Shown one piece after another: positions 1 to 9,284 of a DNA stretch of 64,000 nucleotides (position 1 is the first letter of the stretch; each line of letters starts with the position of its first letter). A program made the translations under genes and the position numbers. The notes below the pieces were generated by a model. The model searched no databases. It saw nothing but the letters and a program-made list of their open reading frames with translations, and had not been told where the DNA came from. Source of the DNA: an uncultured Prevotellaceae bacterium (GTDB lineage: Bacteria > Bacteroidota > Bacteroidia > Bacteroidales > Bacteroidaceae); contig CADASP010000014.1 of assembly GCA_902790625.1 (NCBI GenBank), positions 22,216-86,215 on the forward strand. The letters are read 5' to 3'.

Positions 1-1770
1 CATGTAGATGATATTGTCCAATTGCGTGATGTCGGTCGCCTCAACAGGTTTTGGCATCTCCACTATTTCTTTGAACCCTTTCCAGTAGTTGGCTTCTTTG
101 TACGCGTCCTTGCACCCGTAAGGAACATACAGCGTCGCATTTGCCTTATTGGTGAATGTATAATAGTCAATGCTCAAAGGAGTTTCCATTCCCACTGTCA
201 CACTCGTCAGACTGGAACACTGCCAGAACGCATAGTTGCCGATGCTGGTAACAGAGTTCCCGATGGTCACACTTGTCAGTCCCAAACAGCCATAGAAGGC
301 ATAGTCCCAAATACGTGTTACGGAGTTTGGGATGGTAACGTTTACCAGCCCAGAGCAGCCGTAGAACGCATAACTGCCGATGCTCGTCACGGAGTTTGGG
401 ATAATGCTGTTGCTGCATCCGAGAATCAATTTGTTGGATGTGGTTTCTATAAGAGCGTTACAATTATTGCGAGAATCGTATTTCGTGTTGCCCAATGAAA
501 CTTGGATTCTCGTCAAATTGGAGCAGCCTCGAAACGCATCGCTTCCAATGCTCGTCACAGAGTTCCCGATAGAAACACTCAATAGACTGGAGCAGTCTCG
601 GAACGCATCGTTTCCGATGCTCGTCACAGAGTTTGGGATGACCACGTTTGTCAGGCTGGAGCACCCATTGAACGCAGCACTACCAATGATCTTTACAGAG
701 TTTGGAATGGCCACGCTCGTAAGACTTGAACAGGATTTGAAGACATTGGAGCCGATGCCATTAACAGAGTTCCCTATAGTCACACTCAATAGGCTGGAGC
801 AGCCAGAAAACGTATCGCTTCCCATGCTGGTCACGGAGTTTGGGATGATTACGTTCGTCAGGCTGGAGCAACCAGAGAACGCAGAATTGCCGATGCTGGT
901 CACGGAGTTCGGGATGTTTACGTCTGTCAGGCCGGAGCAGCCATAGAACGTAGAATTGTCGATGCTGGTCACGGAGTTCGGAATGTTCACGCTTGTCAGC
1001 CCAGAGCAGCCATAGAACGCGGAACTTCCGATGCTGGCCACGGAGTTCGGAATGTTCACGCTTGTCAGCCCAGAGCAGCCATAGAACGCGGAACTTCCGA
1101 TGCTGGCCACGGAGTTCGGGATGGTCAAGCTTGTCAGCCCAGAGCAGCCATAGAACGCTGCGCCTCCAATTTCCTTCACGGTGTTGGGAACAACAGTATT
1201 CTTGCATCCAGAAATAAGTGTGTTTGACGATATTTCTATAATGGCTTTACAGTTATTGCGGGAGTCGTATTTTGTATTGCCCGATGATACATAAATACTC
1301 GTCAGTTCTGAACAACCAGAAAATGGATTTGTGCCAACTCTTGTCACAGAGTTAGGGATGCTCACGCTTGTCAGACTAGAACAATAACGAAATGCGTAGT
1401 AGCCTATGGATGTCACGGAGTTCGGGATGTCCACACTCATCAGACTAGAACAGCCCTCGAATGCGTAGTCGCCTATGTACGTCACAGAGTTCGGTATGGT
1501 TACGTTCGTCAGACTAGAGCAATTAAGGAACGCAGAGGAACCGATGCTGGTCACGGAGTAAGTGGTTCCGTTGTAGGTGACAGACGCGGGAATGTCTATG
1601 CTACCTGTGTACAAATATAAAGATGAATTATAATAACAATATGTCACCTCTGCCGTAGTTCCGTAGAGATTGTAGTAGATGCCGTTTATTTTTGCATCGT
1701 ATGCCAAAGCTTTTGCTCCAACCACGCTCATGAGCAGGGTGAGCAGGAATGTGATGATTTGATGTTTCAT
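1..1770 (-). CDS. BspA-like leucine-rich repeat surface protein (3' end outside window)
   Basis: An uninterrupted minus-strand frame runs from an ATG at 1770 to the window edge (590 codons, no stop seen). It begins with a signal peptide (MKHQIITFLLTLLMSVVGAKA) and continues as about 23-residue LRR_5/BspA units with the core 'SLTSVTIPNSVTSIGxxAFxGC'. Near the edge the repeats give way to a capping segment (Y-V-P-Y-G-C-K-D-A-Y) and then 'ATDITQLDNIIYM', which matches the start of the cohesin-like module of the next gene (1812-3830), so the same C-terminal architecture is inferred beyond the edge. BspA-like proteins are cell-surface proteins often involved in adhesion. Two adjacent repeats are identical at the DNA level (970-1107). 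The family call is secure; the ligand is unknown. Confidence 0.9.
   Translation of the reverse strand, partial: MKHQIITFLLTLLMSVVGAKALAYDAKINGIYYNLYGTTAEVTYCYYNSSLYLYTGSIDIPASVTYNGTTYSVTSIGSSAFLNCSSLTNVTIPNSVTYIGDYAFEGCSSLMSVDIPNSVTSIGYYAFRYCSSLTSVSIPNSVTRVGTNPFSGCSELTSIYVSSGNTKYDSRNNCKAIIEISSNTLISGCKNTVVPNTVKEIGGAAFYGCSGLTSLTIPNSVASIGSSAFYGCSGLTSVNIPNSVASIGSSAFYGCSGLTSVNIPNSVTSIDNSTFYGCSGLTDVNIPNSVTSIGNSAFSGCSSLTNVIIPNSVTSMGSDTFSGCSSLLSVTIGNSVNGIGSNVFKSCSSLTSVAIPNSVKIIGSAAFNGCSSLTNVVIPNSVTSIGNDAFRDCSSLLSVSIGNSVTSIGSDAFRGCSNLTRIQVSLGNTKYDSRNNCNALIETTSNKLILGCSNSIIPNSVTSIGSYAFYGCSGLVNVTIPNSVTRIWDYAFYGCLGLTSVTIGNSVTSIGNYAFWQCSSLTSVTVGMETPLSIDYYTFTNKANATLYVPYGCKDAYKEANYWKGFKEIVEMPKPVEATDITQLDNIIYM
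970..1107 (-). repeat. Perfect 69-bp tandem duplication inside the LRR region
   Basis: 970-1038 and 1039-1107 are identical, each encoding one 23-residue leucine-rich repeat in frame. Neighbouring repeats are similar but diverged, so this copy number change looks recent. Confidence 0.9.
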
Positions 1771-1811
1771 ATTATTATAGTGTTATTTGCTTACAACAAT
1801 AATCCAGCCTT

Positions 1812-3830
1812 TTATTGCGGTTCTCTTTCTTGGCGAGACTGTTGCGCTGCTGCCTGGTTTGCCGGGGTTCCCGTGGCACTTCCCGTGTGAATAATATTGG
1901 CCACACCTGTATAGTCCCTTACGTCTATCACACCGTTTTCATCTACATCGGCTGCCCTCACGACAAATCCAGTAGGGGTTGCCCCGTGGATGTGGTTGGC
2001 CACACCTGTATAGTCGAGTACGTTTACGATGCCATCACTGTTAATGTCGCCAAGCACGAATGACACAATGGTTAACACCGACTGTACGAGGTCAGTCTCA
2101 TAGAATCTTGTGATGTCTGTTTCGTTCAATACCAAATTTTTCAGCAGGACGGGGTAGTCGCCATCTTCTATCATCTCTGCAACGTTGACCGTCAAGGTGG
2201 CCACCTCCCCGTCGCTGCCCGTGAAGTTTTCGGGGTACTGCGAGCTGCACAGGAACCTGATGGCCCCGTCAGGCTGCTCGCTGAATGTCAACTCGTGCTC
2301 GTCCCCATCTGGCAGACGGCCTGGGCTGAGCTGCCCCATAATCTTGCCCTTTTCGGTTTTCGCTACTGTCACGCCATCAGGAAGGTATAAGTCAAACTGG
2401 AAGCTGCGAATTGGAGCCAAGTTCTTCATCCGAAGCGACAACGTGGCTTGTGTGCCGCACCGTTCCTCCGCATTTTCCATATAGATGACATTTTCCATCT
2501 GCGAGATGTCAGTGGACATAAGAATCTCTGGTATCTCCACAATCTGTTTGAAATATTTCCAGTAGGAGGCTTCGTAGGTTTCTTTGCAACCGTGGGGGAC
2601 ATAGAGTATCGCATTCTTGTAGGTGAATGTTGATGAGTCTATACTTATAGGCGTTTCCCTTTTTACCCTCACGCTTGTAAGGCTGAAACAGCCATAGAAC
2701 GCATAGCTTCCGATGGTCATTACGGAATTCCCAATGGTCACTCTCGTTAGGCCGAAACAGTCTCGGAACGCGTAGCTGCCGATGCTGGTCACAGAGTTCG
2801 GGATGATTATGCTTGTCAGACTGTAGCAGTTTTCGAAAGCATTGTTGCCAATGCTCGTCAAGGAGTTCGGACAGGTCACGCTCATCAGGCTGGTGCACCC
2901 ATTAAAGGCATTATTGCCGATGCTGGTCACTGAGTTCGGAATGACCACACTCGTCAGGTCGAAGCAGTTAGAGAACGAGGAACTACTGATACCACGCGTA
3001 CCTTCTGCTAATGTGAGTACATTTGAGGGTTTCTCCCCCTTGTATCCACACACCCATTTGTCCACATAGAAGACACCATCAGGAGAATTAGAATAAATGC
3101 CTGTGTTGAAAAATGCAGAACTGCCAACGCTCGTAACCGAATTGGGGATGTTGATGTTTGTCAGACCAGTGCAGTCTTTAAACGCATAGTCGCCAATTGT
3201 CGTCACGGAGTTCGGGATAGTTATATTCGTTAGACTAAAGCATCCGGCGAAAGATGAACTGCCAATCGTAGTAACGCTATTAGGTATGACAATCGATGAT
3301 AGACTCCTGCAATTGGCGAACACTCCAGTACCTAGGTTTGTCACACCATCAGGAATATTAGCAGACACAAGATTGGTACAACCATCAAATGCTCCATAAG
3401 ATATGTATTTGACAGACTGTGGCAAGGAAATAGATGTTAGTCTCCTACAATCTGAAAACGCTTCTATTCCAATATCAATAATGCTATTCGGTATAACTAC
3501 AGAAGTGATGGGAGAACCATTAAAACAATAATCATCTATGGAAATAACTTTGTACACTACCGAATTGTAAGTTACAGTTGAAGGGATAATGATGTCTCCA
3601 GAATAATTGTTGTCAGGTTCATCATGATATTTATATTCAATCCACCAAGTATGAGTTACTCGTACTGTTTTGCTTTCTGCCGTATTGGAGATAATTTCAT
3701 AATACACGCCATCGACAGAAAAATCATAATTGTCAATAACATCAGAACCATAACTCAAGCAGACTGAAAACATGAAACCTGCTATGCAAAAGACACATCG
3801 CAAGAACAAAAAATGATGTTTTGTTTCCAT
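1812..3830 (-). CDS. BspA-like LRR protein with cohesin-like and dockerin-like C-terminal modules
   Basis: 672 residues. A signal peptide (residues 1-28) is followed by LRR_5/BspA repeats ('IPNSVTSIGxxAFxxC') to about residue 415, with one interruption around 'GVFYVDKWVCGYKGEKPSN'. A beta-rich segment at about 444-588 ('ATLSLRMKN...RSFQFDLYLPDGVTV') resembles a cohesin-type module. Residues 593-650 hold two EF-hand-like dockerin repeats, DINSDGIVNVLDY and DVDENGVIDVRDY, each followed by 'TGVANxIH'. A short Gln/Arg/Glu-rich tail ends the protein. It is a paralogue of the truncated gene at 1-1770, 41 bases further along the same strand. A surface location is inferred. Cohesin plus dockerin on one chain suggests intra- or intermolecular assembly, but pairing is not shown. 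Confidence 0.88.
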   Translation of the reverse strand: METKHHFLFLRCVFCIAGFMFSVCLSYGSDVIDNYDFSVDGVYYEIISNTAESKTVRVTHTWWIEYKYHDEPDNNYSGDIIIPSTVTYNSVVYKVISIDDYCFNGSPITSVVIPNSIIDIGIEAFSDCRRLTSISLPQSVKYISYGAFDGCTNLVSANIPDGVTNLGTGVFANCRSLSSIVIPNSVTTIGSSSFAGCFSLTNITIPNSVTTIGDYAFKDCTGLTNINIPNSVTSVGSSAFFNTGIYSNSPDGVFYVDKWVCGYKGEKPSNVLTLAEGTRGISSSSFSNCFDLTSVVIPNSVTSIGNNAFNGCTSLMSVTCPNSLTSIGNNAFENCYSLTSIIIPNSVTSIGSYAFRDCFGLTRVTIGNSVMTIGSYAFYGCFSLTSVRVKRETPISIDSSTFTYKNAILYVPHGCKETYEASYWKYFKQIVEIPEILMSTDISQMENVIYMENAEERCGTQATLSLRMKNLAPIRSFQFDLYLPDGVTVAKTEKGKIMGQLSPGRLPDGDEHELTFSEQPDGAIRFLCSSQYPENFTGSDGEVATLTVNVAEMIEDGDYPVLLKNLVLNETDITRFYETDLVQSVLTIVSFVLGDINSDGIVNVLDYTGVANHIHGATPTGFVVRAADVDENGVIDVRDYTGVANIIHTGSATGTPANQAAAQQSRQEREPQ

Positions 3831-3846
3831 AAGTTGTTGTTAGTTT

Positions 3847-5841
3847 TTATTGATTAATTAATTGTACTAGTATGTCTTCAATATGATAACCATTGTTAGC
3901 TGTTCCGCCAAAAAGCAATTTGCCATCAAAAAAGGTTTGTTGTGCCGCATTTGGGAAATCACCTTCACAAATGGAATATGATTCGTTCTCTTTAAAAGAA
4001 GAACACATGATAGTGACAAATGTACGGAGCATTTTATTGTCATTTCGCATAGCCATAATTACTTCTTCCCCTTTCTGAACGTAAACATATTTACCTTCTG
4101 TCAATATTAATCCTTTACTTCTCGGACCATCTTGAGAGACGTTATAAGGTGTACTATAACATGGATAAGCAGACTCGTTTATATCTACAGGGGCACTACC
4201 TATTCCAAAGATGGTTCCACCTAAGAAATAAAGCTGGCCAGCTTCTGAATCTAAACTTTCATCTTGGCGTGATTGGTTAATTGAAGCCACAATGCCGTCT
4301 GAAATGGTGATGCTACCATTAGAGTCGATACCGTCGTTGTCTTCGGAGTTACAATAGACATAGCCGCCGGATATTTCAATGGCGCGGCCCACATTGATAC
4401 CATCGTCGAAGGTGTTGCACTCCAGTGTACCGCCGTGGATGAATAGTTCTCCGTTACACTCCACGCCTTCCCCTCCCATGCCCGCCGTAGTGACGGCGAT
4501 GTCACCACCGTAAATGTGCAATTCTTCCTCGGCCTTGATGCCTTTGGGGCAACCGAAGCGCTGGTCTTCATCCTCATTGTTTATAATGCACTCGTCCTTC
4601 GTCTCCACTTTAATGAGTGGTCCGTCCTCGGAACCTTCGATGCCAATGGCGAGAAATTTGCCTGATACGATGCCCTTGCCACCGAGGCCAGTGCTGAGGC
4701 AGGTGATGGTGCCACCCGTGATGTGAAGGGACTCATCTACGGTAATACACTTTGGCGTGTAATAGTCAGAGTCATTTGTTGCTGTTAGGTAGCTGCCACC
4801 ATCGCCATGACATTCCATGTTGAGCACCCCACCAGTAATGGCCAAATGTTTGTCCACGGATATGCAGCGTCCTCCTTTACCTGTATGCTTCAGGGCTATT
4901 TCGCCGCCCTCCATTGTGAAGAGGCTGTCACTTTTGATGAAGGTGCAGTAGGAAGTGTCGCCGTCGGAAATCTTCAAGTCGCCCAAGGCTTCGCCCTCAA
5001 TGCGTCCGTTCTTCATTTCAAATTCTTCCTTGGCCTTGATTCCTTTTGTGGCCATCTGCGAAAGGTGTAGACTCACCGTTCCCCCGATTTGCTTGTACTT
5101 GTCGCAATGTATTCCATCTTTTTGTGTGTCTATTATACAGATATTCCCGTCTTCTATGGTGACGTTTTTACTGGAAGCAATAGCGTATCGATAATTTCCC
5201 GTTATATTCAATGTTCCTGAACCCGTGAATGTAAGAGAGCCTTTTGAATAAATACAACCATTTGAGGTATCTGTGCTGTCTGAAGAATTATAAGTCTGAG
5301 CGTCGTTGAGTGTATTCGTTGTTCCATCCGCCAACACTATTTTTGCTTTCTGCTTCTGCTTCAGGTATATGGCACTTCCTACTTCTGAGGATAGTTGTAA
5401 ATCAGAAAGTATAAGCGAGCAGGTTGTATCAGCATCAATAATAATGCGCCCATCGCTACAGAGACCTGTAGATAGACAAACAAAAGTTCTTTTTGAGTTG
5501 GAACGCACATTGACTATTGTTCTCTTGGTAAGTACTTCGATATACTCCAAATGGGGGTTACTCACCTCTACATAGTCTTCGTGGAAGGTTAGCATCAGCG
5601 TGTCAGGTAACTCCGCATGGAACATCACCGAATCAGTTGGAACAACTCTTGGGATAGAGTTTCCTTCCGAATAGATGTTAAGCTCATAATTACGGGGGAC
5701 CGTGATTGAATCAATGAGACCAATAGGATAAGCAGATTGGCTACGCTGGTGATAAAACACTAAACTCTCTTGTGCTGAGACTGGTAAAAAATGTCCCAAC
5801 ACAAAAACTACAAATGATATAGCATAAAGAAACTTATGCAT
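3847..5841 (-). CDS. Secreted carbohydrate-binding beta-helix protein (Cthe_2159/DUF4353-like)
   Basis: 664 residues from the ATG at 5841, chosen because it starts a clear signal peptide (MHKFLYAISFVVFVLGHFL, cleaved after VSA). The frame is open upstream to 6021, but that part lacks secretory or family character. The body has many short parallel beta-helix-like rungs such as 'GSLTFTGSGTLNITG', 'KNVTIEDGNICI' and 'EDNDGIDSNGSITISDG'. The combination of 'DGIHCDK', 'KGIKAKEE' and 'DDGINVG' turns matches Cthe_2159-type polysaccharide-binding proteins, which bind acidic plant polysaccharides in the founding member. It lies 16 bases after the stop of nothing on its own strand but directly upstream of the BspA gene at 3830, so the two may be co-transcribed. 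Binding substrate is unknown. Confidence 0.8.
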   Translation of the reverse strand: MHKFLYAISFVVFVLGHFLPVSAQESLVFYHQRSQSAYPIGLIDSITVPRNYELNIYSEGNSIPRVVPTDSVMFHAELPDTLMLTFHEDYVEVSNPHLEYIEVLTKRTIVNVRSNSKRTFVCLSTGLCSDGRIIIDADTTCSLILSDLQLSSEVGSAIYLKQKQKAKIVLADGTTNTLNDAQTYNSSDSTDTSNGCIYSKGSLTFTGSGTLNITGNYRYAIASSKNVTIEDGNICIIDTQKDGIHCDKYKQIGGTVSLHLSQMATKGIKAKEEFEMKNGRIEGEALGDLKISDGDTSYCTFIKSDSLFTMEGGEIALKHTGKGGRCISVDKHLAITGGVLNMECHGDGGSYLTATNDSDYYTPKCITVDESLHITGGTITCLSTGLGGKGIVSGKFLAIGIEGSEDGPLIKVETKDECIINNEDEDQRFGCPKGIKAEEELHIYGGDIAVTTAGMGGEGVECNGELFIHGGTLECNTFDDGINVGRAIEISGGYVYCNSEDNDGIDSNGSITISDGIVASINQSRQDESLDSEAGQLYFLGGTIFGIGSAPVDINESAYPCYSTPYNVSQDGPRSKGLILTEGKYVYVQKGEEVIMAMRNDNKMLRTFVTIMCSSFKENESYSICEGDFPNAAQQTFFDGKLLFGGTANNGYHIEDILVQLINQ

Positions 5842-6670
5842 AATCTTTATTCGTGGCCTACTCGCTCCCCCAGCCTCGGCTGATTTGACTAATGTGTATG
5901 GAAACAAAAAAGGCATGGGAGAATCTAACCTCTCGCCCATCCCTGGCTTCAGGCCTTCGCATTGCCTCGTATCAAGGATAAGCAACGCAGCCAGCCCACG
6001 CCGAGTGATTATATACGCCATTCAGAGCTATACATTATTATATATAGCAATGGCGAGGATATAATCTACCCACGCAAGCGTTTCCGTTGCATTACCTCTG
6101 TGATACGATTCAAGTTTGCGAAGTTTGAAGCCACAGAACAGTAACGTCCGTTAAACGCCTTTCCCTTTGGCCTGCCCTACAAACGGCATCGTTGGCCTCA
6201 GGAGTCCAATTGTAAAGTGACGCCGCCCGCCCCCACGTGGAGTGCTGGCTTTGTCGGGCACAAAATTACAAAATTGTTGTGATAGCGCAAAGAAAAAACA
6301 GGAAAAAATTAGAAACAATGATAAAATTATATGATTATCCGCATTCTGCCGTAGACCTTGAAGGGGGGACCACCGCACAATAGCCGAGGGTACGCTGTAT
6401 CCCAAGAATGGCAAGATTTACATCGCCGCTGATGATGGCGATTGAGCGAGGGCACGACTTTCTGAAAATTACTTTTTTTCTCTATGCTGTATTATTCATT
6501 CCCAGTGTTATCTACCGCAGAGCGGTCTTTTAAAAACCATATAAAACCAAATAAAACTGACAAAAACATGTTTTATTTGGTTTTAGAAGATTTGATCATC
6601 AATCAAATCGTGTTTTTTAAAAGACGCGAAGCGGAAAGACTGGTTTGGCTGATTCACCACGTTTTTCAAT

Positions 6671-6753
6671 AACCGTAGGGGCAGACCTTGTGTCTGCCCG
6701 CAAACGGTTTGCCCCACGCGAACGGACACAAGGTCCGTCCCTACGGTTCGAAT
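6671..6753. repeat. GTAGGG palindromic element (MITE-like)
   Basis: Begins ACCGTAGGG and ends CCCTACGGT, with inner arms GACCTTGTGTC and GACACAAGGTC, so the whole element can fold into one long hairpin. Related sequences lie at 57840-57920 and, degraded, at 27866-27900. No coding capacity. Confidence 0.75.
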
Positions 6754-6981
6754 ACAGTTTTTGAAAGACGCTAAGCGCAATTTGTGCCAGCGGTCATGAA
6801 TAATGCAGATTAGAGGAAAGACAAGAATAATATACGGAATCAGCAAACAATTCGCTAAAAAAGTGATGACATGCAGGTGAGCATTGTTGATGACGAGCGA
6901 AATGGGGTGAATTCAGTAGAGGCGGCGCACGACAAATAGGGAGCGGGAGGCACCGCAGAGGGAAAAGGGGCACGCTTTTCA

Positions 6982-7071
6982 GGTTGGCAGCGGGCGGGGA
7001 CATGATTGGCAGCGGTCGCTGCCAATGATGGCAGCGAACGCCGCCAATGATGGCAGCGGCCGCTGCCAACC
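6982..7071. repeat. GGTTGGCAGCG multi-hairpin element, copy 1
   Basis: Perfect 12-bp terminal inverted repeats GGTTGGCAGCGG / CCGCTGCCAACC enclose further GGCAGCG-NN-CGCTGCC palindromes separated by AATGAT or ATCATT. Other copies: 44315-44404 and 58005-58099. Confidence 0.85.
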
Positions 7072-7154
7072 GAAATTTACAGATGAATATAGAAAGAGTG
7101 GCAAGTGAATTCTTGCTACCAAAGAGCCGCAAGAAATCTTTGTAAGAAAGTAGA

Positions 7155-7206
7155 AATAAAATCAAAGAAACCACAGAATGTCTGGAAGAGACGATTCTGT
7201 GGTTTC
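7155..7206 (-). terminator. Rho-independent terminator of the SusCD/fasciclin operon
   Basis: Stem AAACCACAGAAT (7168-7179) pairs with ATTCTGTGGTTT (7194-7205). On the minus strand the T-rich tract CTTTGATTTTATTT follows. It lies 29 bases after the stop of the last SusD gene. Confidence 0.8.
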
Positions 7207-7234
7207 GGTGATGACTTGCTGACGGGGAATGCTG

Positions 7235-9175
7235 CTATTTGAAGGGGAGATACCAGTTCTTGGGGTCGCTGAGGTCTTTCACTGGATTCTTGTATGCGAG
7301 TTTGCGGGCCAGCCAAAGGCTACCAAAGTTTCCGCCATAGATGCCAGACTGGTTCTTGTGGCGAGCCAGACGGCAGAGGTCGTAGAAGCGGGTGCCCTCG
7401 AAGGCCAGCTCCAGCGCATACTCGTCGCAGATGAGGTCTTCCACGGCGTTAATGGTGTCTTGGCGGGTGGTGCCCACGGCGATGCCATACACGTCGGCCA
7501 GTTCCTTCATCTTCAGGCCTGCCATGCGCTTAAGCTGATAGGGCGAGGAGTTGGCATGGTAGTTGGTGCCGCCCGGCTTGTTGGCAGCGTTCACGCCGGG
7601 GTAGTCGCTGGCCGCCTTTCCTGCACCGTGGCAATGGATGCCGAAGGCGTCGACGACGGGGAAGAGGACGCTGTTTTCAGGCGAGAGGAGAGGGTAGGTG
7701 GTCTGCAGCTTCTGCCGCGTGTCGTCGGTGATGTAGAGGCAGTAGTAGCCTCCCGACGGGCGTGGGTCGACCAGGTTGGGGCTGATGCCGTCTTTCAAGA
7801 TGGCAAAGGCAGCGTCGGGCATGTCGAGGCGGTTGAAGGCTTCGGCCAGATGGAGCAGGACGGTGCTGGTGCGATAGAGCACAATGTTGGCCGTCTTGTA
7901 CTTGTCGATCCACTGCATGGTGCTGTCTTCGCGCTGTGCCTGATAGAGGCTGTTGCGCAGACGCATGTCGCCCGCCTTCGAGATGTTGATGCTGTCGTAG
8001 AGGTCGGCCGACTTGTTGTCGAAGTAGTAGTAGTACTCGGTGCTGTCGCTGAGCGTGGTAAGCGCGTCGCTGGGCAGCAGCTGAATCTCGTCGATGTAAG
8101 GCTCGCTCAGGCCCTGCTCGGCATTCTCTTCGGCCGTGGCATAGTAGTTGAATCCGAAGGTGTAGGGCAGCTCGGTGATGGCTCCGTTTTGGCGGTTGAC
8201 GGCCATGGGGATGTAGGAGATGATTTCGTCGGAATTGCCATTGCGGAAGATGGTTGCCCATGAGGTGCTTTGCGGCCCGTTGTTGGGGTCGCTCATAGAG
8301 TTGACGTCGGGCAGCTCGTCTTCCATCGACTGTCCGCCTCCGAAGCGTCCTCCACCGCCCAGGCGGCGCTGCGTCATGGTGGCCAGGAAGTCGCTGCTGG
8401 TTTTGTTGGCCACGCGAGTGAGATAGGTGACGTAGTGGCTTGCAGCCATGTGGTAGTTGCCCGTCTCGAGATACATGTCGCCCAGCACCACATCAACAGG
8501 TATGAAGCACTTGCTGGTGAAGATGCGCTTCTGCGTGTTCTCCCAGTTGGGGGCGCCCACATCGTTGGTGCCAAAGTCGGGGGTGCGCCGCCCGCTATAC
8601 TGCTCCAGGTCGGGAGCCAAGGCAGCCACGAGCCCATCGAGGTCGAGTTCGGGGAACTGGTTGTTGTCAATCTGCGAGATCTTGGTCAGTGGCTCGGTGA
8701 AGAACGGCACCCGCTCATAGTTGCGCCCCAGCTGCAGATAGGCCCATGCGCGGATGGCCTTCACACCGATATACTCGGGCATCACCACATTGACGGAGCC
8801 GGTGTAGAGGGTGGTGTCGCGGTGGGCAATGTAGTAGTTGCAGTTGTTGATGACGCGATAGTAAACGTATGCCGAGTCGTACTTGCATGCCGTGGTGGCC
8901 GAGAAATTGGCCAGCTGCCGCAGGTTGTTGTCGGTGTAGAGGGTGGTCTGCACCAAGTCGCCCCTCATCTCGCCGAGGAACACATATTGGTCGGCCAGCT
9001 GCTGCATGGCTTGCAGGATGCCGAAGCTATAGAATACGGAGTCGGTCTTGGCCACGATCTCTGGTTCGATGTTTTGGCGCGAGCTCTCGGTTTCGAGCAT
9101 GTCGCTGCAGGAAATGAAGAATGAAGAGTGAAGAATGAAGAATGCTGCGGCGAGCAACTTCATCATCATGTTCAT
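7235..9175 (-). CDS. SusD/RagB-family outer-membrane lipoprotein
   Basis: 646 residues from ATG 9175; an in-frame ATG at 9208 is an alternative. The N-terminus (MNMMMKLLAAAFFILHSSFF, then ISC) is a lipoprotein signal with its lipobox at ISC. The body has SusD features: alpha-helical TPR-like segments ('IGVKAIRAWAYLQLGRNY', 'TSTVLLHLAEAFNRL') and the C-terminal 'LICDEYALELAFEGTRFYDLCRLAR' seen in RagB/SusD proteins. It would sit on the cell surface over its SusC partner (9285-12608) and bind ligand. A glycine/arginine-rich loop lies near 'RRLGGGGRFGGGQSM'. The hydrophobic core of the signal peptide is encoded by ATTCTTC-type repeats (9111-9143), also found just upstream of the gene. Confidence 0.9.
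   Translation of the reverse strand: MNMMMKLLAAAFFILHSSFFISCSDMLETESSRQNIEPEIVAKTDSVFYSFGILQAMQQLADQYVFLGEMRGDLVQTTLYTDNNLRQLANFSATTACKYDSAYVYYRVINNCNYYIAHRDTTLYTGSVNVVMPEYIGVKAIRAWAYLQLGRNYERVPFFTEPLTKISQIDNNQFPELDLDGLVAALAPDLEQYSGRRTPDFGTNDVGAPNWENTQKRIFTSKCFIPVDVVLGDMYLETGNYHMAASHYVTYLTRVANKTSSDFLATMTQRRLGGGGRFGGGQSMEDELPDVNSMSDPNNGPQSTSWATIFRNGNSDEIISYIPMAVNRQNGAITELPYTFGFNYYATAEENAEQGLSEPYIDEIQLLPSDALTTLSDSTEYYYYFDNKSADLYDSINISKAGDMRLRNSLYQAQREDSTMQWIDKYKTANIVLYRTSTVLLHLAEAFNRLDMPDAAFAILKDGISPNLVDPRPSGGYYCLYITDDTRQKLQTTYPLLSPENSVLFPVVDAFGIHCHGAGKAASDYPGVNAANKPGGTNYHANSSPYQLKRMAGLKMKELADVYGIAVGTTRQDTINAVEDLICDEYALELAFEGTRFYDLCRLARHKNQSGIYGGNFGSLWLARKLAYKNPVKDLSDPKNWYLPFK
9111..9143. repeat. 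ATTCTTC heptamer repeats within a signal-peptide coding sequence
   Basis: On the coding (minus) strand four ATTCTTC/ACTCTTC units in a row encode most of FFILHSSFFI. The same unit is repeated at 9253-9283 and 32248-32374. Confidence 0.85.
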
Positions 9176-9252
9176 GCTTCTTTTCCCTGTTAAATTAAAA
9201 ATGTTCATGATTTTCTCATTTAAAATTTTATGACCACGTTGTGCGGTAACAA

Positions 9253-9283
9253 ATTCTTCATTCTTCATTCTTCATTCTTCACT
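9253..9283. repeat. ATTCTTC tandem heptamer array between SusC and SusD
   Basis: Four to five units of ATTCTTC lie in the 109-base gap right after the SusC stop codon. The preceding bases GCGGTAACAA resemble those before the array at 32311 (GCGGTAGCAA). Confidence 0.85.
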
Positions 9284-9284
9284 T

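Larger units (their letters stand above)
6434..7071. repeat. Long dispersed repeat, copy A (inverted relative to copy B at 58005-58360)
   Basis: In the same order as the reverse complement of 58005-58360 this copy has: GATGGCGATTGAGCGAGGGC; CTATGCTGTATTATTCATTC; CTACCGCAGAGCGGTCTTT; a run of AAAACCAAATAAAAC and its complement; GACGCGAAGCG; GGCGGCGCACGACAAA; GGAGGCACCGCAGAGGGAAA; and the GGTTGGCAGCG element. Copy A carries about 300 extra bases (roughly 6630-6920) that include a GTAGGG palindrome and a second, degenerate GACGCTAAGCG block. Confidence 0.85.
5842..7154. other. 1.3-kb intergenic region holding dispersed repeats and no gene
   Basis: No convincing coding frame is seen. The region contains an A/T-rich palindromic segment (6540-6590), a GTAGGG palindrome (6671-6753) and a GGTTGGCAGCG multi-hairpin (6982-7071). 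The stretch from 6434 onward recurs inverted at 58005-58360. The part 6022-6430 shows nothing recognisable. Confidence 0.7.

Noticed and set aside
5842..6021. N-terminal extension of the beta-helix protein
   Set aside because: The frame is open, but the signal peptide begins at 5841 and the extra part has no protein character.
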